Under the pieces are notes generated by a model. The model was not told the DNA's origin and searched no databases. It saw only the letters and a list, made by a program, of their open reading frames with translations. Both the position numbers and the translations under genes were made by a program. 64,000 nt of DNA from Deltaproteobacteria bacterium (GTDB taxonomy: Bacteria; Myxococcota; Kuafuiibacteriia; Kuafuiibacteriales; Kuafuiibacteriaceae): positions 806,001 to 870,000 of the forward strand of contig JADJPE010000005.1 in the NCBI GenBank assembly GCA_016713425.1. The letters run 5' to 3'. Of this stretch, positions 27,255 to 35,326 are shown piece by piece. How positions within the stretch are numbered: position 1 is the stretch's first letter; each line of letters starts with the position of its first letter.

Positions 27255-27414
27255 GCGCGTGACGCGATGCGGTGTGATCGGCGTCCGGTGTGATCGCCGT
27301 GCGGTGTGATCGCGATACGGCACCGTCAGACGGCGACCGTGGGGTCGGACAGTTCAATCGCGGTCTCGTCTCGGTTTGTTGTGGGCCCCAAGCGTTGCGT
27401 TCTTGGGCGTGAGG
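27255..27414. repeat. Three 16-bp-spaced repeats between convergent genes
   Basis: CGGTGTGATCG occurs at 27270, 27286 and 27302, a constant 16-bp period, with slightly varied flanks. It lies between the stops of the SurA-like gene and the convergent TetR gene, so it may be an extended transcription stop region; no perfect hairpin with a U-run is visible. No gene in this gap. Confidence 0.6.
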
Positions 27415-28014
27415 CTACGCAGGACGCGCGACGAGACCATTCATGATCACGCTCATCCCGGCCGCCAGGTAGCGCGGCAGATCCATCGGGTAGTTGAGCG
27501 CCTGGAGACCTTCGACGCCGTCGACCAAGGCCTTGAGAATCGCGGCCACGACGGCCGTATCGACCGGCCGAAAAACGCCCTCTTCGATGCCCTGGTCGAG
27601 CAACTTCCCGATCTCCGTAATAAAAGCGCTCTGCATCTCGAGGAGCCGCGCGGCCAGCTTCTGATCGCGCAACCCCATCTCGCCCATCACGATGAAAAAC
27701 CGCGGCGCATCGGGTGCCGTGCTGAAGTACTCCAAGTAGTGCTGACCGAGCGCGCCGAGCTTCTGCTGTACTGAGCCAGATCCCTCGCGCACGGTTCGAA
27801 TCGTGTCCATGGAGCGCACGTATTCTTCGTTCACAAGGCAGTCGAAGACCTCTTGCTTCGACTTGAAGTGGAAGTAGATCCCGCCTTTGGAAAGGTTCGC
27901 CGCCCGCGCGATGTCATCCATGCGCGTCGGATGGAATCCGCCTTCAATGAAACATCTCCGGGCGGCGGAGAGGATCTGATCGCGCCGAGCTTGCTCGGGG
28001 AGGTGACGGGTCAT
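27415..28014 (-). CDS. TetR-family regulator
   Basis: A 199-residue protein with the HTH at residues 10-55: RRDQILSAARRCFIEGGFHP, TRMDDIARAANLSKGGIYFHF and KSKQEVFDCLV. The ligand-binding half (about 70-195) has no known family signature. No divergent target is next to it: tatC-tatA lies upstream on the same strand and the SurA-like pair converges from the other side. The 150 bp between its start and the tatC stop contain two CTCTCCTTCG repeats and could hold its promoter. Target unknown. Confidence 0.88.
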   Translation of the reverse strand: MTRHLPEQARRDQILSAARRCFIEGGFHPTRMDDIARAANLSKGGIYFHFKSKQEVFDCLVNEEYVRSMDTIRTVREGSGSVQQKLGALGQHYLEYFSTAPDAPRFFIVMGEMGLRDQKLAARLLEMQSAFITEIGKLLDQGIEEGVFRPVDTAVVAAILKALVDGVEGLQALNYPMDLPRYLAAGMSVIMNGLVARPA

Positions 28015-28164
28015 CCCCCTCGGACGCTATCAAGGATAGGCAGCCTCGTCTCCCAAAAAATCCCGGATCTTCGTCGTCCGGCGCCTTCGCTCTCCTTCGC
28101 TCTCCTTCGCCACCCGAGTCACGAAAGCCGTGTATTGAAACGAAGACGGTGGTGGGGCTCCTCG

Positions 28165-29348
28165 CTAGGACGAGGCGGAGGATGCGCGCCGACCAAACAC
28201 CGAGGCGAGGAGAACGCCAATCTCGAAGAAGAGGACGAGAGGCACCGCCATGAGCACCTGGGAAAGCGGGTCGGGCGGCGTAAGGATCGCCCCCACGACG
28301 AAGGCCAAAACGATGGCATACTTGCGGAAACGCCGAAGCGTCTCGGCGCGAACGAGGCCCGCCGCCGCGAGAAAGGCCATCACCAGCGGCAGCTCGAACA
28401 CCGCGCCGAACGCAACCATCGTGTGAAGAAGCAAGGTAAGATACTTGTCGATGGTGAACGACCCCGCGACCGCCGAAGGCATCATTTGATTGAGCAGCAC
28501 ATCAAACATCATCGGGAACATCACGTAGTAAGCGAAAAGACCGCCGGCGAGGAACAACAGCGACGCACTCATCACCCCGGGCACGATGAAACGCTTCTCG
28601 GAGACATAGAGTCCCGGCGCGATGAAACGCCACGCCTGGTACAACCAGATCGGACAGGCCAGAAATAGGCCGCACACCAGGGCAATCTTCAGGTACGCGA
28701 AGAAAGGATCCATGGGCGACAACACCACGAGCTTGTCGCCCGATCCCACCTTGCCCGCGGCCGCAGCGGCCGAACGCAGCACAGACGCGATCGCCGTGCG
28801 TCGCGCCGGGAGCAGGACAACTTGCGCCCCATCGAAATCGAGGGGAGAGAGACGACAACCATCTTCGTCCCGCGCGTCACGCGGAAGCAGATAAGCAACC
28901 GACAGCGACGAAGCGAAGCCATCGAGGACGTCGAGAACATCGGCGACCCGATCTCGACCATTCTCGATCGACGCTGCCGACACGAACACGAGATCGATCG
29001 GTCGATCGGCGTCGGTCGCGCGCTCAAGTTCTACCCGCGCCGAAGACAAGTCGCTCACCTGGGCTCGAAGTCGGACGGTCTCGAACGTATCGAGCACCGG
29101 TTCGAACGCGGACGCGACCTCGGGCGACGCAACGATCATCACCTCGAGACGCGCACGATCTCGGACCACGTCGAGGAGCGGCCTCACGGAATATGTGAGA
29201 ATCGGTTCGGCAAATGCGAGGCAGAGCCCCGACGTAACGACGACGGCAAGAAGGGACTTCAGAAGGCGAGCACGAAGCTCCGTCAGGTGTTCGGTCAGCG
29301 TCAGGCGCGCCTGGTCGGGCCCTTCGTCCCCAATGCTCGGCGAGCGGT

Positions 29349-29352
<4 letters not shown>
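28165..29352 (-). CDS. tatC: Sec-independent translocase TatC with a large insert
   Basis: A 395-residue membrane protein of the twin-arginine translocase. The typical N-terminus (LTEHLTELRARLLKSL) and TM1, and the later helices with SPMDPFFAYLKIALVCGLFL, YQAWRFIAPGLYVSEK and LLLHTMVAFGAVFELPLVM, are all present. TatC is usually about 250 residues; about 140 extra residues lie in the first periplasmic loop (about 64-203), hydrophilic and without membrane helices. The insert has alternating beta-alpha pattern (VMIVASPEVA, PIDLVFVSAAS), distantly reminiscent of a receiver-like fold. It overlaps the tatA stop by four bases and is cotranscribed with it. Confidence 0.93.
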
Positions 29353-29849
<497 letters not shown>

Positions 29850-29961
29850 CGGCGCATGCTACCAGAACTCCGAGCGCCCCACCTCAACCTTCCTTCCTGC
29901 GGGCGCCGCAGGCCCGGTGTCACCTCCAAGATTCCGAGATCATTGATGTTATCAGCCATAA

Positions 29962-29980
29962 TAGTGTCTGCTAGACACCA
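29962..29980. promoter_or_regulatory. Candidate NrtR operator upstream of pncB
   Basis: TAGTGTCTGCTAGACACCA is an inverted repeat with 8-bp arms (one mismatch) around GCT, placed about 30 bp before the pncB start. The nadE-linked nrtR gene downstream encodes a Nudix-type repressor of NAD genes, and NrtR sites are known to be palindromic and to lie before pncB or nadE. The match to the NrtR consensus of related species cannot be tested here. Confidence 0.45.
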
Positions 29981-30008
29981 GAGGGGAAATCGTGCTGCCC
30001 TGGGACGA

Positions 30009-31355
30009 GTGCGAACTGATGCGCTTAAGGCCGACCTCTACCAGTTGAAGATGGCGGCGGGCTACTTCCACCATGGGCTGCACGCAAAGCGCGTGTCCTT
30101 CGAGCTGTTCGTCCGTGAGCTGCCGCCCGAGCGGCGTTTCGTGCTCGCGGCTGGGCTGGAACACATCCTTCAGTACCTTGCGAACCTACGGTTCGGGGAG
30201 GCGGAGCTCGACTACCTGGCGCACGTTCCCGAGCTTCGATCTGCAATGACGTTCGATTTTATGGAGTTCCTGCGAGCCTTTCGGTTCCGCGGCGACGTCA
30301 TGGCGCTTCCGGAAGGATCGGTCTTCTTTGCCAACGAGCCAATCTTGCGGATCACGGGCAGCCTCCTCGAGGCCCAGCTCGTCGAGACGTACCTTCTCTC
30401 GCGGATCAACACCGAGAGCTCGGTGGCCTCAAAGGCCGCGCGGATCGCGCACGCGGCGGGTCCAACCGAGGTTGTCGAACTCGGGGCGCGCCGGGCGTCA
30501 CCGGAGGAGGCGGTTGCGGCGGCGAGAGCCGCGTACATCGCAGGCTTCGCGGGGACGTCGAACATGGAGGCCGGGTATCGCTACGACATCCCGCTCCGCG
30601 GCACGGCGGCCCATTCGTGGATCATGGCCCACGATACCGAGCTCGAGGCCTTCACAAACTACGTCGCCACGTTCCCACGCCATGCCATCCTGCTGGTCGA
30701 CACTTATGAAACCCTGCAGGGAACGCGGCGCGCGATTCAGGCGGCGGGGGCACGACTTGGGGGCGTTCGCCTCGACAGCGGAGACTTGGTAACGCTGGCG
30801 CCACTCGTCCGCCGCGAGCTCGACGCCGCCGGCGCCAAGGAAGCCATCATCTTCGCCTCGGGCGACCTCAACGAATACCGAATCGCCGAGCTGCGCGCCG
30901 CTGGAGCGCCGATCGACGCGTGGGGTGTGGGCACCGAGGTCGTCCGGCCTCGCGACACGTCGACCCTCGGGGCCGTCTATAAGATCGTCTACGACCACGG
31001 GGAGGACCGTCCCGTCGCCAAGTTCTCTCAGGGGAAGACGACCCTCCCCGGCCTCCACCAGGTGTATCGGACTTTTCGCGATGGGGTCGCAACGCACGAC
31101 ACGATCGGCTTTCCGTCGGAATTCCACGTCGACAGCGTGCCGCAGCTCGTCGAATGGATGGCGGATGGCCGCCTGGTGCGCGAACTCCCATCGCTCTCGG
31201 CCGTCCGAGCCCATGCGCGCGCCCAACTGGCGGCCCTCCCGGCCGTGGTGCTCGACCACACCAAGGATAGCCCAGCTTCGACATACGACGTGCGCTGGAG
31301 CCATGGCCTCAAGACACTGCTCGAGGACGTGCGTTCTCGGGAGCTACATCCGTGA
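30009..31355 (+). CDS. pncB: Nicotinate phosphoribosyltransferase
   Basis: A 448-residue enzyme (from GTG 30009; the frame is open from an ATG at 29946 that would cover the palindrome). The start VRTDALKADLYQLKMAAGYF and the motifs VSFELFVR, TSNMEAGYRYDIP, GVRLDSGDL and GDLNEYRI fit bacterial PncB. It makes nicotinate mononucleotide from nicotinate and PRPP with ATP, the first step of NAD salvage. It precedes nadE by 150 bp and is followed by nrtR, forming an NAD cluster. No ribosome site decides between the two starts. Confidence 0.9.
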   Translation: MRTDALKADLYQLKMAAGYFHHGLHAKRVSFELFVRELPPERRFVLAAGLEHILQYLANLRFGEAELDYLAHVPELRSAMTFDFMEFLRAFRFRGDVMALPEGSVFFANEPILRITGSLLEAQLVETYLLSRINTESSVASKAARIAHAAGPTEVVELGARRASPEEAVAAARAAYIAGFAGTSNMEAGYRYDIPLRGTAAHSWIMAHDTELEAFTNYVATFPRHAILLVDTYETLQGTRRAIQAAGARLGGVRLDSGDLVTLAPLVRRELDAAGAKEAIIFASGDLNEYRIAELRAAGAPIDAWGVGTEVVRPRDTSTLGAVYKIVYDHGEDRPVAKFSQGKTTLPGLHQVYRTFRDGVATHDTIGFPSEFHVDSVPQLVEWMADGRLVRELPSLSAVRAHARAQLAALPAVVLDHTKDSPASTYDVRWSHGLKTLLEDVRSRELHP

Positions 31356-31383
31356 TTCGGCGCTGTATCCGTGATTCGGAGCT
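31348..31383 (+). repeat. 17-bp direct repeat at the end of pncB
   Basis: ATCCGTGATTCGGCGCT at 31348 and ATCCGTGATTCGGAGCT at 31367 differ at one base and are 19 bp apart. The first copy contains the pncB stop codon. Probably a local duplication that extended the 3' end; it has no evident function. Confidence 0.6.
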
Positions 31384-31505
31384 GGGGAGAGCCACCCCAC
31401 ACCCCTGGCCTACTTCATGCCCCTTGGCGTTCAGATCTGGGACTTCACGATCGGAAAATATGAGGAAAATCCGCCGGTCGTGCTAGGGTCATCCGCGGAG
31501 AGTCG

Positions 31506-33506
31506 GTGAAAATCGCCATAGCCCAGACAAACTCAACGGTCGGAGACGTTGAGGGAAACGCGCGAAGGATCGGAGAATTCACCGAACGCGCGCACCGACA
31601 AGGCGCGACCCTGATCGTTTTTCCAGAACTCGCACTGCCCGGCTATCCTCCACTCGATCTCCTCGAGCGTGCATCCTTCGTCGCGCGATGCCAAGGCAAA
31701 GCCGACGCGATCGCCGCACAGCTCCCGCCCGACATCGCGGCGGTGTTTGGCAACATCGCCACCGTCCCCGACGCTTCCCCTATCGGTCCACGGCTCATCA
31801 ACGCGGCGGTCGTAGCCGAACACGGACGAATCAGCCACCGTTTCGCGAAGAGTCTCTTGCCCACCTACGATGTCTTCGATGAGGCACGCTACTTCGCCGC
31901 AAACACTGCGCCGGGCGAGACGGTGTTCATGATGGGCAACACCCGAATAGGCGTAACCATTTGCGAAGACATCTGGAACGACGCGGAGTTCTGGTCGACG
32001 GGCGAGCGCCTTCGAGACAAAGCCTTCGAAGCGCCGATGGTCTATGCGGTCGATCCGGTCACCCGCCTGGTCCGCGCGGGCGCATCGATCATCCTCAACC
32101 TGTCTGCCTCGCCTTTTTCCGCCGGCAAGACCAAGGTGCGCGAGCAGCTTCTCACGCACGCCGCGCGCAAACACAACGTCTTCGTCGGATACGCAAACTT
32201 GGTCGGCGGAAACGACGGGCTCCTGTTCGATGGTGCATCGATGGCGTTCGCACCAAGCGGCGCGCTTCTTGCCCAGGCCCATCACTGGGACGAAGACCTC
32301 ATCTTCTTCGAGGCCGAAACCACAAGCGCGGCGAGCAGCGCGGCGAGCGGGCCAACACCACTGAATTCCGGACGTGCGCACGGGCTCCCCACACCCGCAC
32401 GCGCGCCCGAGCCCGCAGGCGCACCCGCACCCGCACCCGCACCCGCACCCGCACCCGCACCCGCACCCGCACCCGCACCCGCACCCGCACCCGCACCCGC
32501 ACCCGCACGCGCGCACGCGCCCGAGCCCGAGCCCGCGTTGGGACCCGGAGCGGCGCGGACGTCCGCGGCTCTCTCCGTCGATCACCAGGCCGACGATGTC
32601 GCCATTCGCGACGGCCTGGTGATAGGCATCCGAGACTACTTCCAGAAGACCGGGCTTTCTTTGGCGGTCGTCGGCCTCTCCGGGGGCATCGACTCCGCGG
32701 TCACCGCATACCTCGCGGTTCGAGCGCTCGGCAGCCAGGGCGTCGTCGGCGTCTCGATGCCTTCGGCCTTTTCGTCGACCGGATCGATCGAAGACGCTGC
32801 GGCACTCGCCCGGAACCTTGGGATCGAGTGCCTCCACATTCCGATTCAGCGCACGTTCGAGTCATACCTCGAGACCCTCGAACCCACGTTCCGAGGACGC
32901 CCTCGCGACGTCACCGAAGAGAACCTTCAGTCGCGGATTCGGGGTGCGCTTCTCATGGCGATCGCGAACAAACGGGGCGGCGTCGTCCTATCGACCGGCA
33001 ACAAGAGCGAATCAGCGATGGGATACTGCACGCTGTATGGCGATACGGCGGGGGCGCTCTCGGTCTTGGGAGACCTATACAAGCACCAAGTCTACGCGCT
33101 GGCACGGCTCGCGAACCGAGAGGCTTCTGGCAACACCGCCGCCTCAAGCTCCGCCACCCACGCCGGCAGCTCCCCCAACGCCGGCAGCCGCTCGGAGGGC
33201 GAAGTGATCCCCGAGGCCAGCATCACCAAGCCTCCCTCGGCCGAACTCGCGCCCAACCAGAAGGACGAAGATACGCTTCCTCCATACCCGTTGCTTGACC
33301 ACGTCCTCGAGTTGTTCATCGAAGAACGGCTCGACCTCGATCAGATCGCTCTCCGAGCCCAAGTTCCGCTCGACCTCGTCCAGGCAATCGTCAGACGGGT
33401 CTACGCCAACGAGTTCAAACGTCGACAACTACCACCCACGCTCCGCGTGTCGCGGCGATCCTGGACGGGACGTCGCTACCCGGTCGTGCAAAGATTCACA
33501 GAGTAG
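31506..33506 (+). CDS. nadE: Glutamine-dependent NAD+ synthetase
   Basis: A 666-residue two-domain enzyme starting at GTG 31506 (GGAG upstream). The N-terminal glutaminase (nitrilase fold) has its catalytic Glu in FPELALPGY, Lys in RFAKSLLPTYDVFDE and Cys in VTICEDIW. The C-terminal synthetase has VGLSGGIDSAVT (P-loop), LSTGNKSESAMGYCTLYGD and a late KPPSAELAPNQKDEDTLPPY. It amidates nicotinate adenine dinucleotide to NAD. Two extra pieces stand out: an Ala-Pro repeat linker of about 30 residues between the domains, from a CCGCAC repeat, and a 25-residue Ser/Ala/Gly insert before the KPPSAE region. nrtR starts three bases after its stop. Confidence 0.95.
   Translation: MKIAIAQTNSTVGDVEGNARRIGEFTERAHRQGATLIVFPELALPGYPPLDLLERASFVARCQGKADAIAAQLPPDIAAVFGNIATVPDASPIGPRLINAAVVAEHGRISHRFAKSLLPTYDVFDEARYFAANTAPGETVFMMGNTRIGVTICEDIWNDAEFWSTGERLRDKAFEAPMVYAVDPVTRLVRAGASIILNLSASPFSAGKTKVREQLLTHAARKHNVFVGYANLVGGNDGLLFDGASMAFAPSGALLAQAHHWDEDLIFFEAETTSAASSAASGPTPLNSGRAHGLPTPARAPEPAGAPAPAPAPAPAPAPAPAPAPAPAPAPAPARAHAPEPEPALGPGAARTSAALSVDHQADDVAIRDGLVIGIRDYFQKTGLSLAVVGLSGGIDSAVTAYLAVRALGSQGVVGVSMPSAFSSTGSIEDAAALARNLGIECLHIPIQRTFESYLETLEPTFRGRPRDVTEENLQSRIRGALLMAIANKRGGVVLSTGNKSESAMGYCTLYGDTAGALSVLGDLYKHQVYALARLANREASGNTAASSSATHAGSSPNAGSRSEGEVIPEASITKPPSAELAPNQKDEDTLPPYPLLDHVLELFIEERLDLDQIALRAQVPLDLVQAIVRRVYANEFKRRQLPPTLRVSRRSWTGRRYPVVQRFTE
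32420..32508 (+). repeat. Hexanucleotide microsatellite in nadE
   Basis: About 15 near-perfect copies of CCGCAC in frame encode the (AP) linker between the glutaminase and synthetase domains of NadE. Copies are in frame, so length changes would preserve both domains. The tract is likely unstable by slippage. Confidence 0.95.
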
Positions 33507-33509
33507 ACC

Positions 33510-34229
33510 GTGGAACCAAACGTAATTCAGTCCAGCCCCATCGAAGCAGCCGTTCCTCAACCGCAGCCCGCGATCGGCGTGGCCGTTGACATCGTCATCT
33601 TGACCGTCGTCGACGGACGGCTGCGCGTCCTTCTCTCCTTGCGTCCCACCGAGCCATTCAAAGGGTACTGGTCGCTGCCAGGTGGCTTCGTCGGCCAGCA
33701 TGAGAGCTCGGATACCGCGGCCGAACGCGAGCTCCAGGCCAAGACCGGCGTCGGAGGCATCTACCTCGAGCAGCTCTACACATTCAGCGAGCCACTACGC
33801 GACCCGCGATCACGGGTCATCGCCGTGGCCTACTACGCGCTCGTCTCGGCCGACCGACTTCCGAACCAGGCCGGAAGCCGCGAGTCTCGATGGTTCGACG
33901 TGAGCGCCATCCTCGATGATCCTCCGCCCGCGGGAAATCCGGCCGAAGACATTCAGCTCGGGTTCGACCACGAGCTCATCCTCCGAACCGCACGCGACCG
34001 AATCCGCGGCAAGCTCGAATACGTACCGATCGGTTTCCAGCTCCTGCCAGAACGCTTCACACTGACGGAGCTCCAACACGTCTATGAAGCCATTCTTGGG
34101 CACGGCATCGACAAGCGGAACTTCCGAACCAAGGTACTTCGATCAGGCCTCGTTCGAGAAAGCGACGAATACCGAAAAGGCAAGCACCGCCCAGCTCGTC
34201 TCTATGAGTTCAAACAAAGGACGTTCTAG
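33510..34229 (+). CDS. nrtR: NrtR-type Nudix repressor of NAD metabolism
   Basis: A 239-residue protein starting at GTG 33510. The N-terminal Nudix fold has GFVGQHE (the GX5E half of the box) and ERELQAKTG, in which the REUXEE Glu pair is replaced by Ala-Lys, so catalysis is expected to be lost, as in NrtR regulators. The C-terminal part (about 165-235) has ILLPERFTLTELQHVYEAI and RTKVLRSGLV, a winged helix. NrtR represses NAD biosynthesis genes and is released by ADP-ribose. Its three-base spacing from nadE, and the palindrome before pncB, support that role here. Confidence 0.85.
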   Translation: MEPNVIQSSPIEAAVPQPQPAIGVAVDIVILTVVDGRLRVLLSLRPTEPFKGYWSLPGGFVGQHESSDTAAERELQAKTGVGGIYLEQLYTFSEPLRDPRSRVIAVAYYALVSADRLPNQAGSRESRWFDVSAILDDPPPAGNPAEDIQLGFDHELILRTARDRIRGKLEYVPIGFQLLPERFTLTELQHVYEAILGHGIDKRNFRTKVLRSGLVRESDEYRKGKHRPARLYEFKQRTF

Positions 34230-34253
34230 CCACCCCACCCCCCGCCCATGCGT

Positions 34254-34298
34254 CGGTACGTACGTACCGGCGTACGTACGCCACGCCAGCACGTACGT
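34254..34298. repeat. Cluster of TACG-rich palindromes
   Basis: Two perfect palindromes adjoin: CGGTACGTACGTACCG (34254-34269) and GGCGTACGTACGCC (34269-34282), followed by ACGTACGT at 34291-34298. They lie between nrtR and the HDAC-like gene, before its start. They could be a stop signal for nrtR, a protein-binding site or simply slippage on TACG; no U-run follows. Confidence 0.65.
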
Positions 34299-34356
34299 CC
34301 CCCGGCACACGCATGAGCCTGTTGAAATCCGTGCTGGCAGGCGATGAGTTCGACCC

Positions 34357-35310
34357 ATGCCCGTCAGCGTCAGCATCGTCCGCGATCCACGCTTTCGAGC
34401 GCACAGACCGGGCCCACATCATCCCGAGACACCGCTTCGTCTCGCGTCCGTCGACCAAGCCATCGATCGTGCGCTCGAGGAGCAAGAATTCGTATGCGAA
34501 GAAATCGAGCCTGCCTCAGCGAGCCTCGACGATCTCGAACGCGTTCATGACCCTGCATACGTTCGCCGAGTACTGAGCACGGAAGGACGCCCCCACGTCT
34601 TCGACCCCGACACGATCACGAGCGAAGGCTCGATCGAGGCGGCCCGACTTGCCGCCGGTTCCACGATCGAACTCGCACGCCGCGTAGCCGATGGACGGAG
34701 CCCCCCCGGTCTTGCGCTCGTGCGTCCACCTGGGCATCACGCGACCCGCGATCGTGCGATGGGCTTCTGCTTGTTCAACAACATCGCCGTCGCCGCGCGC
34801 CACCTGATCGACACCGGTCGAGCGGAGCGGATCGCGATCTACGACTGGGACATTCATCACGGGAACGGAACGCAAGACATCTTCTTCGAAGACGATCGCG
34901 TGTTGTACATGTCAACGCATCAGGCTGCGCCGTTCTACCCCGGAACGGGCGCCGCGCATGAAACAGGCCGCGGCCGAGGCGCAGGCACAACCGTCAATGT
35001 GCCGCTGCCGGCTGGCACCGACGACGATACGCTGCTTGCCGTCACGCGTACGGTGCTGTCGTCCAAGGTCCGAAGCTTCCGCCCCGACATGATTCTGATC
35101 TCCGCCGGTTTCGACGCCTACACCGACGATCCGATCGGACAATTCAGAATCTCCGTCGAGGGCTTCGGTACGCTGGCCAGCATGTGGCGAGATCTCGCGG
35201 AATCGATCGCAAACGGTCGCATCGCGGCCGTTCTCGAGGGTGGGTATCATCTCGGCGGGCTCGGCCAATGCGTGAGACAGATGCTCAAATCATGGGCAGG
35301 TTTGGCATAG
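34357..35310 (+). CDS. Histone deacetylase-family (acetoin utilisation-like) hydrolase
   Basis: A 317-residue cytosolic enzyme of the zinc HDAC/acetoin-utilisation family. Landmarks are HHPETPLRL, ALVRPPGHHATRDRAMGF, FCLFNNIAVAA, YDWDIHHGNGTQ, ISAGFDAYTDDP and EGGYHLGGL; the HH, D-x-H and D positions for zinc binding are present. Bacterial members remove acetyl groups from proteins or small molecules such as acetylpolyamines. It follows the NAD cluster but is zinc-dependent, not an NAD-dependent sirtuin. Start ATG at 34357 fits the family. Confidence 0.9.
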   Translation: MPVSVSIVRDPRFRAHRPGPHHPETPLRLASVDQAIDRALEEQEFVCEEIEPASASLDDLERVHDPAYVRRVLSTEGRPHVFDPDTITSEGSIEAARLAAGSTIELARRVADGRSPPGLALVRPPGHHATRDRAMGFCLFNNIAVAARHLIDTGRAERIAIYDWDIHHGNGTQDIFFEDDRVLYMSTHQAAPFYPGTGAAHETGRGRGAGTTVNVPLPAGTDDDTLLAVTRTVLSSKVRSFRPDMILISAGFDAYTDDPIGQFRISVEGFGTLASMWRDLAESIANGRIAAVLEGGYHLGGLGQCVRQMLKSWAGLA

Positions 35311-35326
35311 ATGCGCGCGTCATGAC

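Noticed and set aside
31533..32837. Reverse frame rich in Cys-Gly opposite nadE
   Set aside because: A by-product of the CCGCAC repeat; the plus strand has the glutaminase and synthetase motifs of NadE.
34254..34298. Rho-independent terminator of nrtR
   Set aside because: Palindromes are strong but no U-run follows on either strand, so I describe them as palindromes only.
34357..35310. HDAC-like gene as an NAD-dependent sirtuin linked to the NAD cluster
   Set aside because: It carries zinc-HDAC motifs (DWDIHHGNG, GFDAYTDDP), not the sirtuin Rossmann fold or CXXC zinc ribbon.
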